From assembly GCA_026008535.1 (NCBI GenBank), contig BRKX01000018.1, forward strand, positions 14,888,088-14,952,087: a stretch of DNA of 64,000 nt, written 5' to 3'. A program made the translations under genes and the position numbers. Every line of letters begins with the position of its first letter. The stretch's first letter is position 1. The DNA is from Perilla frutescens (Eukaryota; Streptophyta; Magnoliopsida; Lamiales; Lamiaceae). The notes beneath the pieces were generated by a model. It ran no database searches. It was given only the letters and a program-made list of their open reading frames with translations, and was not told the DNA's origin. Below, in pieces: positions 44,915 to 59,801 of the stretch.

Positions 44915-47058
44915 AACATTATTTCAATTATTTTTCAATCAAGTGAAAGTAACATGATTTCAATTAATTGAAAGTGTGACAATTGTTGTGATTGTAAAAA
45001 ATGTTAAGTTTTTGCTATTGAAAATATGTTATTAAATCACATGAAAAACTAAAATCAGTGCGAAATTCGTGATTAATAAGACAATTATCCCATATTTATT
45101 ATACACATGTGCAGAGGAGTTTCTATATTTTCTTTTAATTAAAATTTTAAATTTTCACCTAGACTCAGCTCAATTCATTCCTCAAATCCTTATATTGTTA
45201 CTGTTAAGTCCTACAATAACGTGTACGATGTGATGAAGCATTTGGACTCATTGATTATAAATTGTTTATGTGTGTTCCTACTAGAAAAATGAAATAACAA
45301 AGTCTCATATTGAATAGTATTGATTGTGTAAAGTGCAATGCTTGCAACTTTTAAATTATAATTGCATCCGCAAACCCTAAGAACTCCAATCTTTTGAGTT
45401 TAGGACGTTGGTTATAAATTATGTATGTGTTTTTCTTAGAAAAGCTTTCGTGCATTTTTTTAATTAAAGAAATAAAATTTTATCCGATTAAAAATGGATC
45501 ATTACGTTTTTGCAATGCATTACAATTACACCATCTAATAATCAATAATAATTGAAAAAAAAACTAATTGCAACTAACAGAATTGGGTCTTGTGAAACTC
45601 AATACACACTAACACACACAAATATTGATATCGCATGTTTTACAATAAAATTTAAAGATTAAATAAATAAACAATATAGAATAGTGAGTATGATATTAGG
45701 GCTAATTATGAAAAGTATAATTTTGACATACTTTACAATTTAGACACAAATTTAAAAATTTTGTAGCAATAAATCATAATTTTGTAAGTTGTTATAAAAT
45801 AGACACAGTTTTGCAATAAAATGGAAATCGAACACAATATTTCATGCCAATCTTTATTGTATTAAAAAAATTCAATTATTATTATGTTTATAATTTTACA
45901 ATATTTCATATTATATATAAGTTTTTGTTCGTTAGCAATTTTGAGGGTGTCTATTTTGCAACAGATTATAAAATTGTATTGTAATTGCAAACTTTATTAG
46001 TTCATATTTAAATTGCAAACAACATCAAGTTCACGTATTTATTAATCATTACTATTAAATAGGTGATTGATATGATGGAATGGAATGGAATGATCATTTC
46101 TATTGTCATTCTCATTCCGATAATTGATATTGTTTACAATCGGAATCGTCATTCTTGATGAATCTCTATTTCCGAAGGAAGGGGAATAGACATTCCACCA
46201 ATCCCCATGGGTTTAGATATTCTCATTGATCCAAAAAAATTAATACATGTTACATTTATACATAATCGTGTCTTATAATATTATTTTATCATATTTAGAA
46301 AAATAAATCAAAAATCAGATTAAATAATTTATTATTATTATTATTATTTTGTAATTATTTATTTATTTTCACAAAATAATTTAAAAATATATGTTAAAAT
46401 CAAATTTCAATAGTTTTTCTAATTTTGTTGAAGAAAAATGAAAGTGATGCCAAAATAAATATAACATAAAAATATATTATAATACAAATAAAATAATTAT
46501 GTATTTGATATAATTTAATATATTCAAATGAAAAATTAAAATGATATTTTTCTATGAAGTGAAGATATTTTTATTAAGTTATAAAAATTATTATATTTTG
46601 ATTAATTAAATACTTTATAATCAAGTTTTTCAATAAAATAAATAAATAAATTTGCTAAAAAAATTAGAAAAAAAAATCACATACTAAAAAAGAAAAAATG
46701 ATGTTTAGAAATATAAAAAAAAAATTAAGGCATGTGTTAACATTTATTAGCTATTACGTATACTTTATTAAATTATAAGAGAATTTGAAAGTGCATAAAA
46801 TATTCATTATATGAGGTAAAAGAATAACATTTCATTGACTTCTTCATTATGTGGACATATCAATCTTGAGAATTGTCATTCCATTCATGCATAAGTTGAT
46901 TCATTCACACATAATTTCATTATATCATACAAATAATCTCCTAAGAGTCTATTTATGTATTAATAGTTGAATGTGAAGTGATATAATTGAAAAACGTTTG
47001 AGATATCAATAGATGATTGTAGATTGTTTTCATAATATCTAGGATCCTTTTTTTAGTT
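44915..47058. other. AT-rich intergenic DNA, nothing recognised
   Basis: Very AT-rich with a short (TTA)n run near 46333. No coding frame or clear element border is visible. Confidence 0.5.
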
Positions 47059-47438
47059 GGGAAAATGAGAACTATCAATTCAGGACCTGAAAAATGGGTA
47101 ATCTATCGGTTCAGGACTTGAAAGATGAAAACTCTCAATTCAGGACCCAAAAGATGAAAATTCTCAATCCAAGACCTCAAAAATCACAAATTTTGATTTC
47201 TATTTATTTTTTAATTAATTTTAACAATCTTTTATTAGATTTAATAGATAATTAATGGACTCTTCATTGAAAATTTATATAAAATTAATTAAAAAATAAA
47301 AGAAAATTAAAATTCGTGATTTTTGAGGTCCTGAATTGATAATTTTCATCTTTCGGGCCTGCGTTGAGAGTTTTCATTTTTCAGGTCCTAAATCAGTAGA
47401 TTACCCATCTTTTAGGTCCTGAATCGACAATTCTCCCG
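47059..47438. mobile_element. Foldback MITE with repeated TTCAGGACCTGAAA phrases
   Basis: The left arm (GGGAAAATGAGAACTATC then TTCAGGACCTGAAAAATGGG) pairs with the right arm, which in reverse complement reads CGGGAGAATTGTCGATTC then AGGACCTAAAAGATGGG. Arms are about 170 bp. Within each arm the TCAGGACCTGAAARATG phrase recurs about four times. It is non-coding and the superfamily is undetermined. Confidence 0.75.
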
Positions 47439-50400
47439 TTGGAGAAATAAGAGCGATGAATCTCAAATTCAACACCTATCTCTTTCACGCACGAATCTTT
47501 ATATTTGGGTATTCCTCAACATGGACATATATAATATTCTCTCCGTCCCAATATATAGTTTATATTATTATTTTTGGTTGTCTCAATTATATAGTCTCAT
47601 CACTATAATTAATATTAATTTTCATACTAATGTATAAATACACCCTTATTATATTTTAGAAATTAAAAAATCATCATTTAAATTTTCGAAAGTTATAAAC
47701 ATGAAATAGGAGGTAATATTAAAAGTTTAGATTTTATATTTTGTTTTTATAAATATTTTTAATCTACGTTCAAATAGAGAAGAAACTACGTAAATAATTT
47801 GGACGATGAAAGTATCTAAGATCGCAATGGTTATTACCATTGAAGTGCAATTTAAACGCATTAAATGAAAAAAAAAGGTCGGGATACTTAAGTTATAAAC
47901 TTAAAATAATACAACTATATATCCAGGTAAGATTATTAAATTTAGAGATGAATGCTACATAATAAGTTCTATTTATAGTACAATGATGAATCGACCCCCC
48001 AAACACATTATTGACCGACCAAGACGGTCTTTCGGTTAATTAATTAAATGCACGTATCTTAATTAAAAAACTTAGCTAAATATATCCACAGAATAATACA
48101 CTGCGAAAGTGGATTTAGGGGTAGGTTTAATTTACAACAGATGAAGTGACACCAAAATGTCAATTAATTAATATTTACTATATACTGTATGTGACAATCA
48201 CAAGTTTATTTGGCCAGTTGCAGAATAATGGGTGTCATTTTCAATGATTTTATCCAGACTTATAAAGTAAGATGATTTCGTCTCATTTCTCACACGCACA
48301 TGGGATTATTATGCACAACACCCTACAAATTGCTTAATTTGTCAAAACACATTTGGGCAGCAACCAATACTATTTGAATGCCTCAATAATATTTTCCATT
48401 TTTGGGACCTCACCTTTTTTATTAATAAAAAATATGGACCCCAAATTTTGGCCATTGTACTAGACATTCAATTCTAATTGCAAAATTGGGACCTAAACAA
48501 ACTTTTATTTTTTGAAATTTGGTTGGTTGCTTACTATTGATTATTGCTCATTCATATCCTCTTGTGAAGATATGATGAATTATAAGGTCGTTCAAAACAC
48601 TTTGGTTCTCAAATTTTTAATATTTATGTGTGTGTGTATGATGTATTATATGTATTTAATTTTTCGATAAATTTTGAGTTGGTTGATATGGTTCAAGCTC
48701 ATGTTTCTTTCTAAAAATAGGCTTTGAAACATGCAAAGAGCAAACTCTTTGTTTTCTCCGTTATTTATTTCTCCCTTGACCTAATAATCTCTAGAAAAAA
48801 AGAAAGAAAGAAAGAAAACGTACGCGTCCTTTTCAAATTGATTTAATTTGCACCCACCAATATATATTATATTATTTTTTACAGAAATTATTTTGACCTC
48901 AGAGTTATCTTCATTTAGGTTTGGTTAAATATATACTTATATTATAAACTTTACTTTGTTTTTCAAAAATGTCTTAAATTTCAAATTATGTCAAAAAAAA
49001 AATATAATCTTTCTACATTCTTACAAAAATGCCATACAATATGATCCAGTTTTCGGTGTCGGATCACTGATAATGTATGCCAGATCAGTGTAATATGTAA
49101 AATCACGTCGAAAACCAAATTTAATCTGAATGTGAAATATGATTTTCCACGCTATTTTAAACGCTGAATTCAAGTATGCTTTGTCAGCAATCCAACATTG
49201 AATTCAAAGTTCAAATACATTTTTGTAAAAATGGGGAAAAATTAAGCATTATATTTTTTAGCATCTTTAAAAGTTCAAGTTATTTTTATGAAACATATAT
49301 AAGTATATATATTTGGAGTGTAGTTTTATTTTTAACATACTTTCATAATCGTCTATTTTAATTTTCCACGTGAAACATTAGAAGTTCTACTCTTCATATA
49401 TTCTCTAGTTAGCAGGGGTGGAATTGGGGGAGCCAGTTGGGAGAAATCCCTAAGACCATGCCTAGCTTGCCTTCTCTAGAGACGACCCTTATAAAATACA
49501 CAACATATTAATCAAATGAAATATGAAAAATAGTTATACAAAGAAAATGGCACTGCATACAATGTAATTATATAGGCTGTGTTTGTGTGTGCGGGCTTAC
49601 AATTAGGGAAGATCCAAAATCTAATACTATGTGTATTTTTTGTTTGTTTGTGTGATATTCTGAGTGTTGAACCAGTTGCCACGTCCCACCACATTTCTAC
49701 TCATGCGACTAATTATTTGTGGTTTCTTCGTACGTACATTTATTTACCATGCCCATCGAGCTAGTCATATATATATATATATATATATATTGTTATAAAA
49801 GAAATTAATTAATGTTATTATCGTAGCGTTGTTGTGTTTGGAATCTTGAAATGTTTGGTCTTACAAAGCACATGCAATGTACAAGAATACGACAATTCTG
49901 GTGGGAGCATGAGAGCATCCCTCACATGTAGATAAAAGTGACCGTTTGCGACAAAATCTTCTTCTTCCTTTTATTTTATTTCCCCTCTCTCTAATATTTA
50001 ATGGTATATTTTTTATTTTGAAAAGGAAGTTTAAGCCAATTTTTCAAACTAAAGTTTACACCAATAAATAAATGATATAATTATATTGTCACTAATGAAG
50101 AAATTATGACGTGCGTAGCCAAAAGGGTCCACGAATTAATGCATTTTTTCAATTTGTATTGCATCTATATATACTTCCTTTAATTTATTTCCAACTGGTT
50201 ATATATTTAAACCATGTAAAGCTTTATTTTTAAATTTAATTTTTCCGTTCGTACAAAATTTGTTGAATTATATGATGACTTCTGTAATTTCAAAAGTATA
50301 AGTATTTTAGGGAACTGCTCCTATTTATACCATATTAACGGCTACATATATAGTATGTTATTGTATTCATATATTTGAAGTCGAACAAATTAAATAGGCT

Positions 50401-52780
50401 TGAATAATTAGTGGATGGGGTAAATTATTAAAATAAAATAATTGAAATATCGCCCTTTTTGGTTTTAAATTTGTTGTGGCATCTGATGATGGAGAAATAA
50501 ATGAAAGCTAGAAACGGTCATGGCTATGTTGCCATTTTTTGTGCAGCTTCTGATATTGGTCAATTATTTAATGTTAATATTTTAATCTTTTTGCAGGTCT
50601 GTCTCAACACTCTCAACGTACCTCACCCATATAATTAATTAATACTGCATTTCATATTTTGTTCTCAAAATTTCAACACTTCTCATATATATATATATAT
50701 ATATATAATTTGAAAAAGTAAAATGGACACAAATTTTCTACTTATATTTTTACTCACCTAAAACAAAAGATAATTCATTTCTTAAATCACAAATTAAATG
50801 TATATTAAGGAAACAAATGAGTTTTTTTTTTCAGTTAAGAAAAATATAATTAAATTTCCATCTAACAAAGAAAGGAGGCTATATATATTTTTTGGATGGA
50901 CAAAAATGAACAGAGCACAATAATTTTGAGACTGACAAATATAAAAAATTATAGTTTGTGAACTTTCAATTTGACATACTGGTTCAATCATATGCGATAA
51001 TAATATAAATTATATATGACGATGAAATAATAATAGTATCCTATGAAGGCATTGAATAATATGTACTAGAAAAAAGTTGCATCAGATTATTTACCATTAA
51101 ATATCTTTGACCATGATGGCCAACAAAAAGTTAATATAAAGGATATATATATATATATATATATTAGCATAGCTTGGCATAAATATTATTTTTATCTTTG
51201 AAGAAATTATTATTAATCTGGGCGTAATGCCACTATAAACCTAATCTCGAGGTCTATAATGTTATGATCACCAAAAACTTGACCACCATAATTAAAGCAT
51301 CAATTAAAATGATTGTTCATCTTTTTATATACCTAAAAATTACTAACCAAAACGCGTTGTTTGTTGCCTTTATGTTCCTTGACTATTAACTAGGTCAACA
51401 TCATTGTTTCAAATAAATATATATTGGAATTAGTTCAATTTCCGAAATAATTGATTAAGTACAATTATGGATTATATAGTGTATTTATCCGTATCGCGAT
51501 AATATTATATCATACACACAATGTGGACTGGTTACTAAAAAAATGAATTTAGAATATTATGAGCATGAGATTGTGATTGACAGCTTTAAAAACACTATAT
51601 TTCATTATTTACCAATTATTTTTGGGATTATGTTTGAGATGTGTATGTTTCAGGTGATGTGATGAGGAAAAAAATGTACATGTCGAGATACTATAATTAG
51701 TTTTTGACGGCAGGTATCTTTTTAATTCTGATTTTCATAATTCTTAATTGATAATGTTTTATTTGTATAATAATCATAGATATGTATGATCTTTCAATAA
51801 AATGAATGAAAAATAGAATAATGTTGTGTGTGTATATATATATTGTCATTTGCTTCACAAAGTACAAACAAGCTACTCATGAGGGTTATATGATAATTTG
51901 CTAACAATTTTCTTATTTAATTTCTATATAAGACGAAGACCTCATTCAGCATTAAAATATTGTCGAAATTAACTTTGTAGGAAGAATAAGTATACATAAA
52001 TGAATAAATGTTGAAAGAAAAACATAATAAGTACGAGTAACTTAGGTTATGCTAGTGATATTAAAATAGAAGATAAAAAAACAATTAGAGTAAAGGATTT
52101 TGAATAGAATAGTATATTAATTTGGCATTCAACCTTTGTTAAGTTTCTAATATTAATTAATATAACTTTTTTTTATATCAAGCACAACACATACGATACA
52201 AAGACATTAGATTAGATCATCTAACAATATTAATTTTGGTGTTAAAAGATTTTATTTTAATTTTTGTTAGGAAAATATTTTGTTATTTACTATGACTATT
52301 TTAATATTTTTCTAATATTTTGCTAGATAAGATTAACTATCTCACACATATGAAACAAATCACTTGTCATTCGCATCACATGTATATTAATACTTTCAAC
52401 AATATTTATTTTTAAAAAATAGAGTATCCGTTCATTCAATCACTCATTCACTTTATTAATAAATACTCAATATGAATGGTTAAAAGGCATGTAACAGTTG
52501 TTTCTTGCTGAAGGCAAGAATATGAAATTTGTTAACAAAATTTAATTAAAATATTGAAAAAGGAAATGATGGGGCTTGAAAATTATAAATTTACCAATTT
52601 GGAGGGTGAATTGAGGCCTTTACTTTTGAGGCTACAAGAAAATGTTATTCCCGTGACACCAATCAAAGTGAAAAAGAGAGAGAGGGAGGGAGAGAGAGAG
52701 GTGCAAAATCCAGCAAGCAGAGTGAGCTGGTAGCAATAGTTTAATGGAATCATCAAAGCTCGTCCTTTGTTCTCCATTTC
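47439..52780. other. AT-rich intergenic DNA with (AT)n tracts, no supported gene
   Basis: Long AT-rich stretch with (AT)n microsatellites near 49769-49790, 50685-50706 and 51148-51165. The ORFs here are short, low complexity and without domain signal. Confidence 0.5.
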
Positions 52781-52782
52781 CC

Positions 52783-53678
52783 TAATAAATATATTTCACT
52801 CAATCAAAAGAACCCTAACTACCTCCACTTCACTCACTCAGAAAACTTTTTTCACAGTTCACAGTTTCACACCCACCCACCAAAAAAATTAATTGAGGAA
52901 AGATCAAAAAAGAAAGAAAAGAAAAGAAAAAAAACACTCCCAGTTTGAGTAGAGTAGCTTGCTTCTGCTTGTGACTGAAGTATAGATGTTGATGGTCGAG
53001 GAGCTGCATTTTCTTGATGTTTCCTTGTTGTGTACTTGGTGAAAAAGTGGAATAACACTACTATTTTTGTGCAGCATTTTTTGGGTATTATTCTTTTCTT
53101 GGATCAATGTGAGTAAAGATCTTAGCTTTTCATTCTTTTTCCTATTTTGAGGGGATTTTATTTGGTTTCTTATATTTTTCTGCCGATTCGTTGCTTGATG
53201 TTACCGCTTTCTTTATACATGTATGTAGTTTTCATTATCAGCTCATTTTGCAGGTAAATTATTCACATGTAGAAAATGTGAGTAAGATAACTGAGAGTAA
53301 AGGAGCAAGAGAAATATAACTGAACTTCAAGTTGCATATTGGATCATTCATTGCTTAATTACTCATCTGACTGGTAACTTTTTATCTCTTCCTTAATGTA
53401 TAATATGTGTGTGTGTGTGTGGAAGATATCCGGTTAGTCTCGTAGATGGGCTCTTGAATGATTACATTATGTAAGGGTCTCTGGGATGGATTTAAGCTTT
53501 TATTTGGAGAAAGCTTTGGTTGATTGATATGTTACCTTTACAAATGTGCAACTTATTTTTTGATTCTTTTATTTTGGCAATGATTTTTGGTTATCAAATT
53601 CTGAATGTTTATTGATTTTGTGTTTATGAACAGATTTGATTTGCAAAGATTTCTGGAGTTGGAAGATATTTGGGCAAA
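52783..53678 (+). promoter_or_regulatory. Probable promoter and spliced 5' leader of the subtilase gene
   Basis: A TATA-like AATAAATATATTTC at about 52783-52796 is followed by CT-rich DNA from about 52820. A donor-like CAAT/GTGAGTAAAG at 53108 and an acceptor-like TTATGAACAG at about 53632 suggest that the leader is spliced before the coding ATG at 53679. There may be a further small exon near 53255-53370. A GA-rich tract lies just upstream (52672-52700). Confidence 0.45.
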
Positions 53679-56600
53679 ATGAGGAAGCTGGAGTTGAAAG
53701 GGTGTGTTTTGGTCCTAATTTTTTTATTAGGAGTAGTGATTTTGGGCAATGCAGAAATATATATCGTGACTGTTGAAGGAGAGCCTGTGATAAGCTATCG
53801 AGGTGGCACTAGTGGGTTCGAAGCCACTGCAGTCGATTCTGATTCTGATGAGAAGATTGATGTCACCAGGTGCTTCTGATATATCTTTTAGTTCAAATAT
53901 CTGTATTTTAGTTGCTCATTGAGATCTTTGCTTATCTGCCAACGTGCCGTAATTGCTATTCCTTTAACTTAATTAATTGGGGCTGTATTAGAACATTTAG
54001 TAGGCCTTCACTTAGCTTGACACTTATTTATCTGTATATGCGGTTCCCTTTTTTTGTTATTTATCTGCATACATGGTTCTCTTTTTTGTGTTTTTAGTGA
54101 AAATAATGTATTTGTGGTTAGTTTACTTGTATAGTTCATAAATAATTCATAAAAGAGCTAGCACATCTTTTTTTTTTTGCTGTTTTATCATTGAAGATTG
54201 TATGAGTTAACGTTTAGTTTCTGAGGTCCACTTACTTGAAGTCGTTTAACCATACTTTATCTGAAGTTAAGTGAATCCTGATTTATTTTCAGAACTTTCC
54301 ATATGTTGTGTGGCTGAACAGTCTTGTAATTTAATTTTATGGTGCAAAATTTAGGTTTCGAAAACCTATTCTATATTCATTATTCATTTATTTTAAGGTG
54401 CTTCGTTAGTTTCTTGGAGTATATAGCACCATGAATCTAACACTCCAGATAAAATGTTTTATACATAGGAGTGCTGTATTAGCTTGTTTAGTAATTGAGA
54501 TCGGCTGCCACAACTTGTAGAAATTGTTGACAATATTAAATTTCATATTAAACTTTGTTTCCTTTCAATGAAGATATGGATGAAGCTCCATAAATTGAGA
54601 TTTATAACTAGTGTATGAACCTGAAACTAAATTTTTGTTTTCCTTGTTCTCTTTTGTCTTAAAGTGAATTAGTCATATCATATGCCCGCCATCTAGAAAA
54701 GAGGCATGACATGCTTCTCGACATGCTGTTTGATCAAGGAACCTATAAGAAACTCTATAGCTACCGTCATCTTATTAATGGATTTGCAGTTCATATTTCA
54801 CCGGAACAGGTGACATCCCATCCTTAAACTTTTCACCTTGCCTTTTCAGTTTCATTGAGACTATCAGCAGTAAATCTCCTTTACTTGTATTTCTAATACG
54901 TGAGCATATTAGTAGGCAGAAATACTTGAAAGAGCGCCTGGAGTGAAGTCTGTGGAGAGAGATTGGAAAGTGAGGAAACTCACAACCCACACTCCACAAT
55001 TTTTGGGACTTCCGACTGGAGTGTGGCCTACTGGTGGTGGATTTGACCGAGCTGGAGAGGATATTGTAATTGGCTTTGTTGATTCAGGAATATATCCTCA
55101 TCATCCGAGTTTCGCAACACATAATAGTGATCCTTATGGTCCACTTCCAAAGTATAGAGGTAAATGCGAGGTGGACCCAGATACAAAGAAGGACTTCTGC
55201 AATGGGAAGATTATTGGAGCTCAGCATTTTGCAGAAGCGGCTAAAACTGCTGGCGCATTTAATCCAGACATTGATTTTGATTCTCCCCTTGATGGGGATG
55301 GACATGGAAGGTTTGTTTTAATATACTTCAATATTATTTATAATTGAGAATTGCTTCCATTATTTTCTTGCATTTTTCAAGAGTCTGTTTCACTTTCCTT
55401 TTTGCTTCTATGCTTTTATTTTTGGGAGGATCAACGTGTTAGGAAAGAGGTGGGGGTTGCTTGCAGAATGCCTCACTTGTTTATTGCGTTCACTAGTATT
55501 ATAGATGTATAGGTATTTCAGTTATTGCAAATAAATTGAGCAATATGATAATTTTATTTATTGTGATAAGGACTTTAGCTTTGTTTCATTACCAAAACTT
55601 TAATTGAAACAGTTACTTGAGTACTTGAGCCTACCCTTGCTCAATGATTGTTGCATGATAGTAGCCGCCAAAAATATTCTTTACCATAGGAAGGCAGCCG
55701 CTCGGTCATTTAATTTATGACACTTGTGCAAACATGAACTTACTCCAGCTAAATCTTTTAACAAGAACTCTTTTCATGATCTCTGTAGTTATTATCTGTA
55801 TTAAAATTATTTTAATACAGTTTTTTTTGCCACCGTATGTATATGTTGCATTTTTCAAAACTTAATTTAACAATATCTTCTATCAGTCATACAGCATCTA
55901 TTGCAGCTGGTAATAATGGGATTCCAGTTCGGATGCACGGGTTTGAATTTGGAAGAGCAAGTGGGATGGCACCCCGTGCTAGGTAAGGTTCTTCATTACT
56001 GAGATGCCGTGGGACACAACTTTCACATAATGTTCTATGTTAACAATTTATTTATTCAATCGTATATATGTTTTTGTGTAGAATTGCCGTTTACAAAGCA
56101 CTTTATAGAATATTTGGTGGATTTGTTGCCGATGTGGTTGCTGCCATTGACCAGGTACTCTCAAATAACTACTAATTCTGTCTGTATCAAGAAGATGATG
56201 GGGGCTTCTTTTCATGGATATTTATGCTGAAACTGGATCTGGTTTTCATGTAGATATCTTTCTCTATATGACTTAAAGACCACCTAAATGTGCTCAAGAT
56301 TCCTTGCCTCCATAATTTATATCATTGTGACTCAATCCGTAAGCATGTTTCATATTTTGCTTCTGATATATGCATAAATGTACAATATGTAGTCTGTCGA
56401 GTGAGTGCTTGTTCCAGAAGTCTTGTTCTTTTGTGATGCCTCTGTGCTTATTAGAATTTTTCGGAGTTCAGATAATTGAACTTTTTTTGTTAAAAATCAA
56501 GAACTGTAGGCCAAATTCTGATGGTCATGTTCTTCCTCGACCCCTGAGCAGTTCTCGCCATTATAATGCTAGCCAATTATTAAGTGCCTGAAATTATCTT

Positions 56601-59316
56601 ATTTTTTAATACTAAGCCTTCATATATATAGGCTTAATAATACAGACTTGTGTCATTAGCATTTTTTTTAATTGGAATTCTAAGACTGTTTTCTCATGAC
56701 TCTCAGCTTTATGTTTTAACAGGCTGTTCATGATGGTGTGGATATTTTGAATCTCTCGGTCGGCCCTAACAGTCCTCCAGCCACCACTAAAACCACATAC
56801 TTAAACCCTTTCGATGCTACCCTTCTTTCAGCTGTGAAAGCCGGAGTTTTTGTTGTACAAGCAGCTGGAAATGGAGGTCCTTTTCCCAAAACCTTGCTAT
56901 CCTACAGCCCGTGGATAGCAACTGTAGCTGCTGCAGTAGATGATCGGAGATACAAGAATCATCTCACCTTGGGAAATGGGAAAATTTTAGCTGGAATGGG
57001 TTTGTCTCGTAAGTTATATAAATTGAATTCCGCCATATCTTTCATCTATTTTTGATCAAAAGTTCGTGTAGAAGTTCAAAATTGTTGTACTTTTGGTTCT
57101 TTGGCATGATTAAGCATAATAAGGTGCACAAGCATCATGGTTGAACATTTACTTGAGTATATATTTATTCAAGTTAAGCCTAAACCTTGATAAACATTGT
57201 GTTGTTATCCTCCACCCTTCCAACTAGGTGTAACCGTTCTTTTTTTTTTACATGACAGCCATTTTCCCAAGGGGATGGTAGAATTTGGATATTTACCAGA
57301 AAAAAAAAGTTGGCGGTATAAAGCATCTGAACTCAAGCTACTTTAAAGTACTACATAGAATACCAAGAATGTTAGATCAATTTTTTTAAATTGCAATATG
57401 AGGTTTAGGAAATGAAATAACACCACCATAAAATATGTAGCCCCCAATAAAATGATGGAATAAAACCTGATCGTCTTTAGAATTCATCTAAAAGTCAAGA
57501 AGCAGAGAGTCAACACGCTTGATACCATTTCATCTCTTTTTTTTTTTCTCTTTGTTTATTTTTTAAAAATGCTTTCATATTGATGTGGATTTTGTTGTGT
57601 TGACTCTTTCTGCAGCTGCTACACATGCAAATAGAACATTCACCTTGGTTGCAGCTAACGACGTCCTGCTGGATTCCTCTGTAGCTAAATATAGTCCTGC
57701 TGACTGCCAGCGCCCTGAAGTTTTAAATAAAAATTTGGTGCAGGGAAACATTCTTCTCTGTGGTTATTCTTTCAATTTTGTTGTTGGCACTGCTTCGATA
57801 AAGAAAGTCTCAGAGACTGCTAAGAGCCTTGGTGCAGTTGGCTTTGTCCTAGCGGTTGAAAATGCTTCTCCTGGGACAAAATTTGATCCTGTTCCTGTTG
57901 CCATACCCGGAATCCTCATCACAGATGTTACCAAGTCAGCGGTAACTAATGCTTTCCTTTCTTCTGAAGTCTCTGTCTTATTATTCCAAGAGAGATGATA
58001 TGTTTCTAGGAAAGTACATGTTGTGGGATGATGCCGCATACGGATTTCTGTTATTATGAGCACTCAATTCATAGCGTCATCCTCAGCTGGTTTCATCTTG
58101 CAGGATCTTATAGACTACTACAATATCTCTACACCTAGAGATTGGACCGGACGAGTAAAGAGCTTTAAGGCAATAGGAAGCATTGGGGACGGTCTGAGGC
58201 CCATACTACATAAGTCTGCTCCACAAGTAGCTCTGTTCTCTGCCCGAGGACCTAATATAAAAGATTACAGTTTTCAAGATGCGGATCTCCTGAAACCTGA
58301 TATTCTAGCTCCTGGCTCTCTAATCTGGGCTGCTTGGGCTCAGAACGGAACGGATGAGCCAAATTACCTAGGTAAAGTCTTCATAGTAGTACCACTTTAT
58401 ATCTTTCACATAATTAGGTAATGAATCGTCGTAAAAGTAGCTTTTTGGATGAAGCAGGCGAAGGTTTTGCAATGATATCCGGAACTAGCATGGCTGCTCC
58501 TCATATAGCTGGAATAGCTGCTCTTGTGAAGCAGAAGTATCCTCACTGGAGTCCTGCTGCTATCAAATCGGCCTTGATGACCACATCATCAACCATCGAC
58601 CGGGCAGATAGACCTCTCCAAGCCCAACAATTTTCAGGATCTGAGACACTGGCCCTTGTCCCTGCAACACCTTTCGATTATGGAAGTGGGCATGTCAATC
58701 CCAGAGCAGCTCTAGATCCTGGACTCATTTTCAATGCAGGTAAGAACTATTAAGTGTCCTCTTCCTCGACAACACACTCCTTGTACATTAAGTTCCAATG
58801 ACAGGGTTGCTGGACATCATTTTTTTTGTTTTGGGGATTTTGCAACAGTTCATGTAATCTGTCCACAAACTTTGTTCCTTGATGTTTTTTCTGCTTGATT
58901 TGGTTCTAGGATATGAAGACTACTTGGGATTCTTGTGCACGACCCCTGGCATCGATGCTCATGAAGTGAGGAACTACACACACACCCCCTGCAACTACAC
59001 TCTTGGCCATCCGTCAAATCTGAACTCACCCTCAATTGCAATCTCACACCTTGTGGGAACTCAAGTGGTTACAAGAACCGTGACAAATGTTGCAGAGGAA
59101 GAGACGTATGTTATAACAGGAAGAATGGCGCCAGCAATAGCAATCGACACCAGCCCTCCAGCAATGACTCTTAGGCCCGGTGCATCGAGGACAATAACCA
59201 TCACACTCTCAGTTCGATCAGTCACTGGAACCTACAGCTTCGGTGAGGTTTGGCTGAAAGGGAGCCGAGGGCACAAGGTGAGGATCCCCGTCGTAACCAT
59301 GGGTTATGATCGATAG
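53679..59316 (+). CDS. Subtilisin-like serine protease, SBT2.5/SBT2.6 type
   Basis: A secreted S8 protease acting in the apoplast or cell wall. Ten exons join in phase with GT-AG borders: 53679-53869, 54665-54809, 54916-55310, 55887-55982, 56082-56154, 56723-57008, 57616-57941, 58104-58371, 58458-58739 and 58910-59316, giving 822 residues. Residues 1-25 (CVLVLIFLLGVVILGNA core) form a signal peptide and an I9 propeptide follows. The catalytic set is complete: D168 (VDSGIYPHHP), H242 (GHGSH, split over an intron), oxyanion N350 (AAGNGGP) and S604 (GTSMAAPH). A PA domain sits between N350 and S604 and a fibronectin-like tail ends the protein. The start is ATG 53679, since the longer frame needs TTG. 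From memory the best relatives are Arabidopsis At2g19170 and At4g30020. Confidence 0.93.
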
Positions 59317-59801
59317 GCTGTTGGTCCATATGCTGAATTTGATGATATTCATTGACACAACATGCAATAATATGCATGATGTTGGATGTTTTTCCGTCTC
59401 CGAAAATATATATAGATGATGTAAAGATAAGTAGTGAGAGGGGGAGACTTGTAGTTTCACCCCATGGTATAAGTTTTGACATTATTAGTCTCTATATTAA
59501 GGTGGAATGCTATGTTATTCCCCATCACCATGTAAGAATATGTGGCCTTGGTTTGGAGAAGGCTTTGTAGGTTTGACATCCTTTTGTGCTCTATTTTTGA
59601 CTGGATGTGTAATAATATAACGTACTATTAATACCACTTTAATTGTTTTCCATCTATATATATATGCTCCTATAAAAGTAGCTAAATGATCATTCTTAAT
59701 TTAATATATAATTATAAAAAAGATAAATATTAATCCAAAGAAAAATAACATAAAATTTCATGAACAGAGAAAACAAAATGATTATTGCAAATCTATATCT
59801 A
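59317..59801 (+). other. 3' UTR and downstream flank of the subtilase gene
   Basis: Non-coding DNA after the TAG stop. The AT-rich stretch near 59600-59640 (GTAATAATATAACG) is a plausible polyadenylation region. No gene is seen. Confidence 0.5.

Noticed and set aside
46060..46950. GGAATGGAATG repeats that hinted at a transposon
   Set aside because: The partial left and right similarities do not form a defensible pair of ends or a target duplication.
57764..58063. Minus-strand ORF across a subtilase exon
   Set aside because: It is the antisense shadow of the PA-domain exon.
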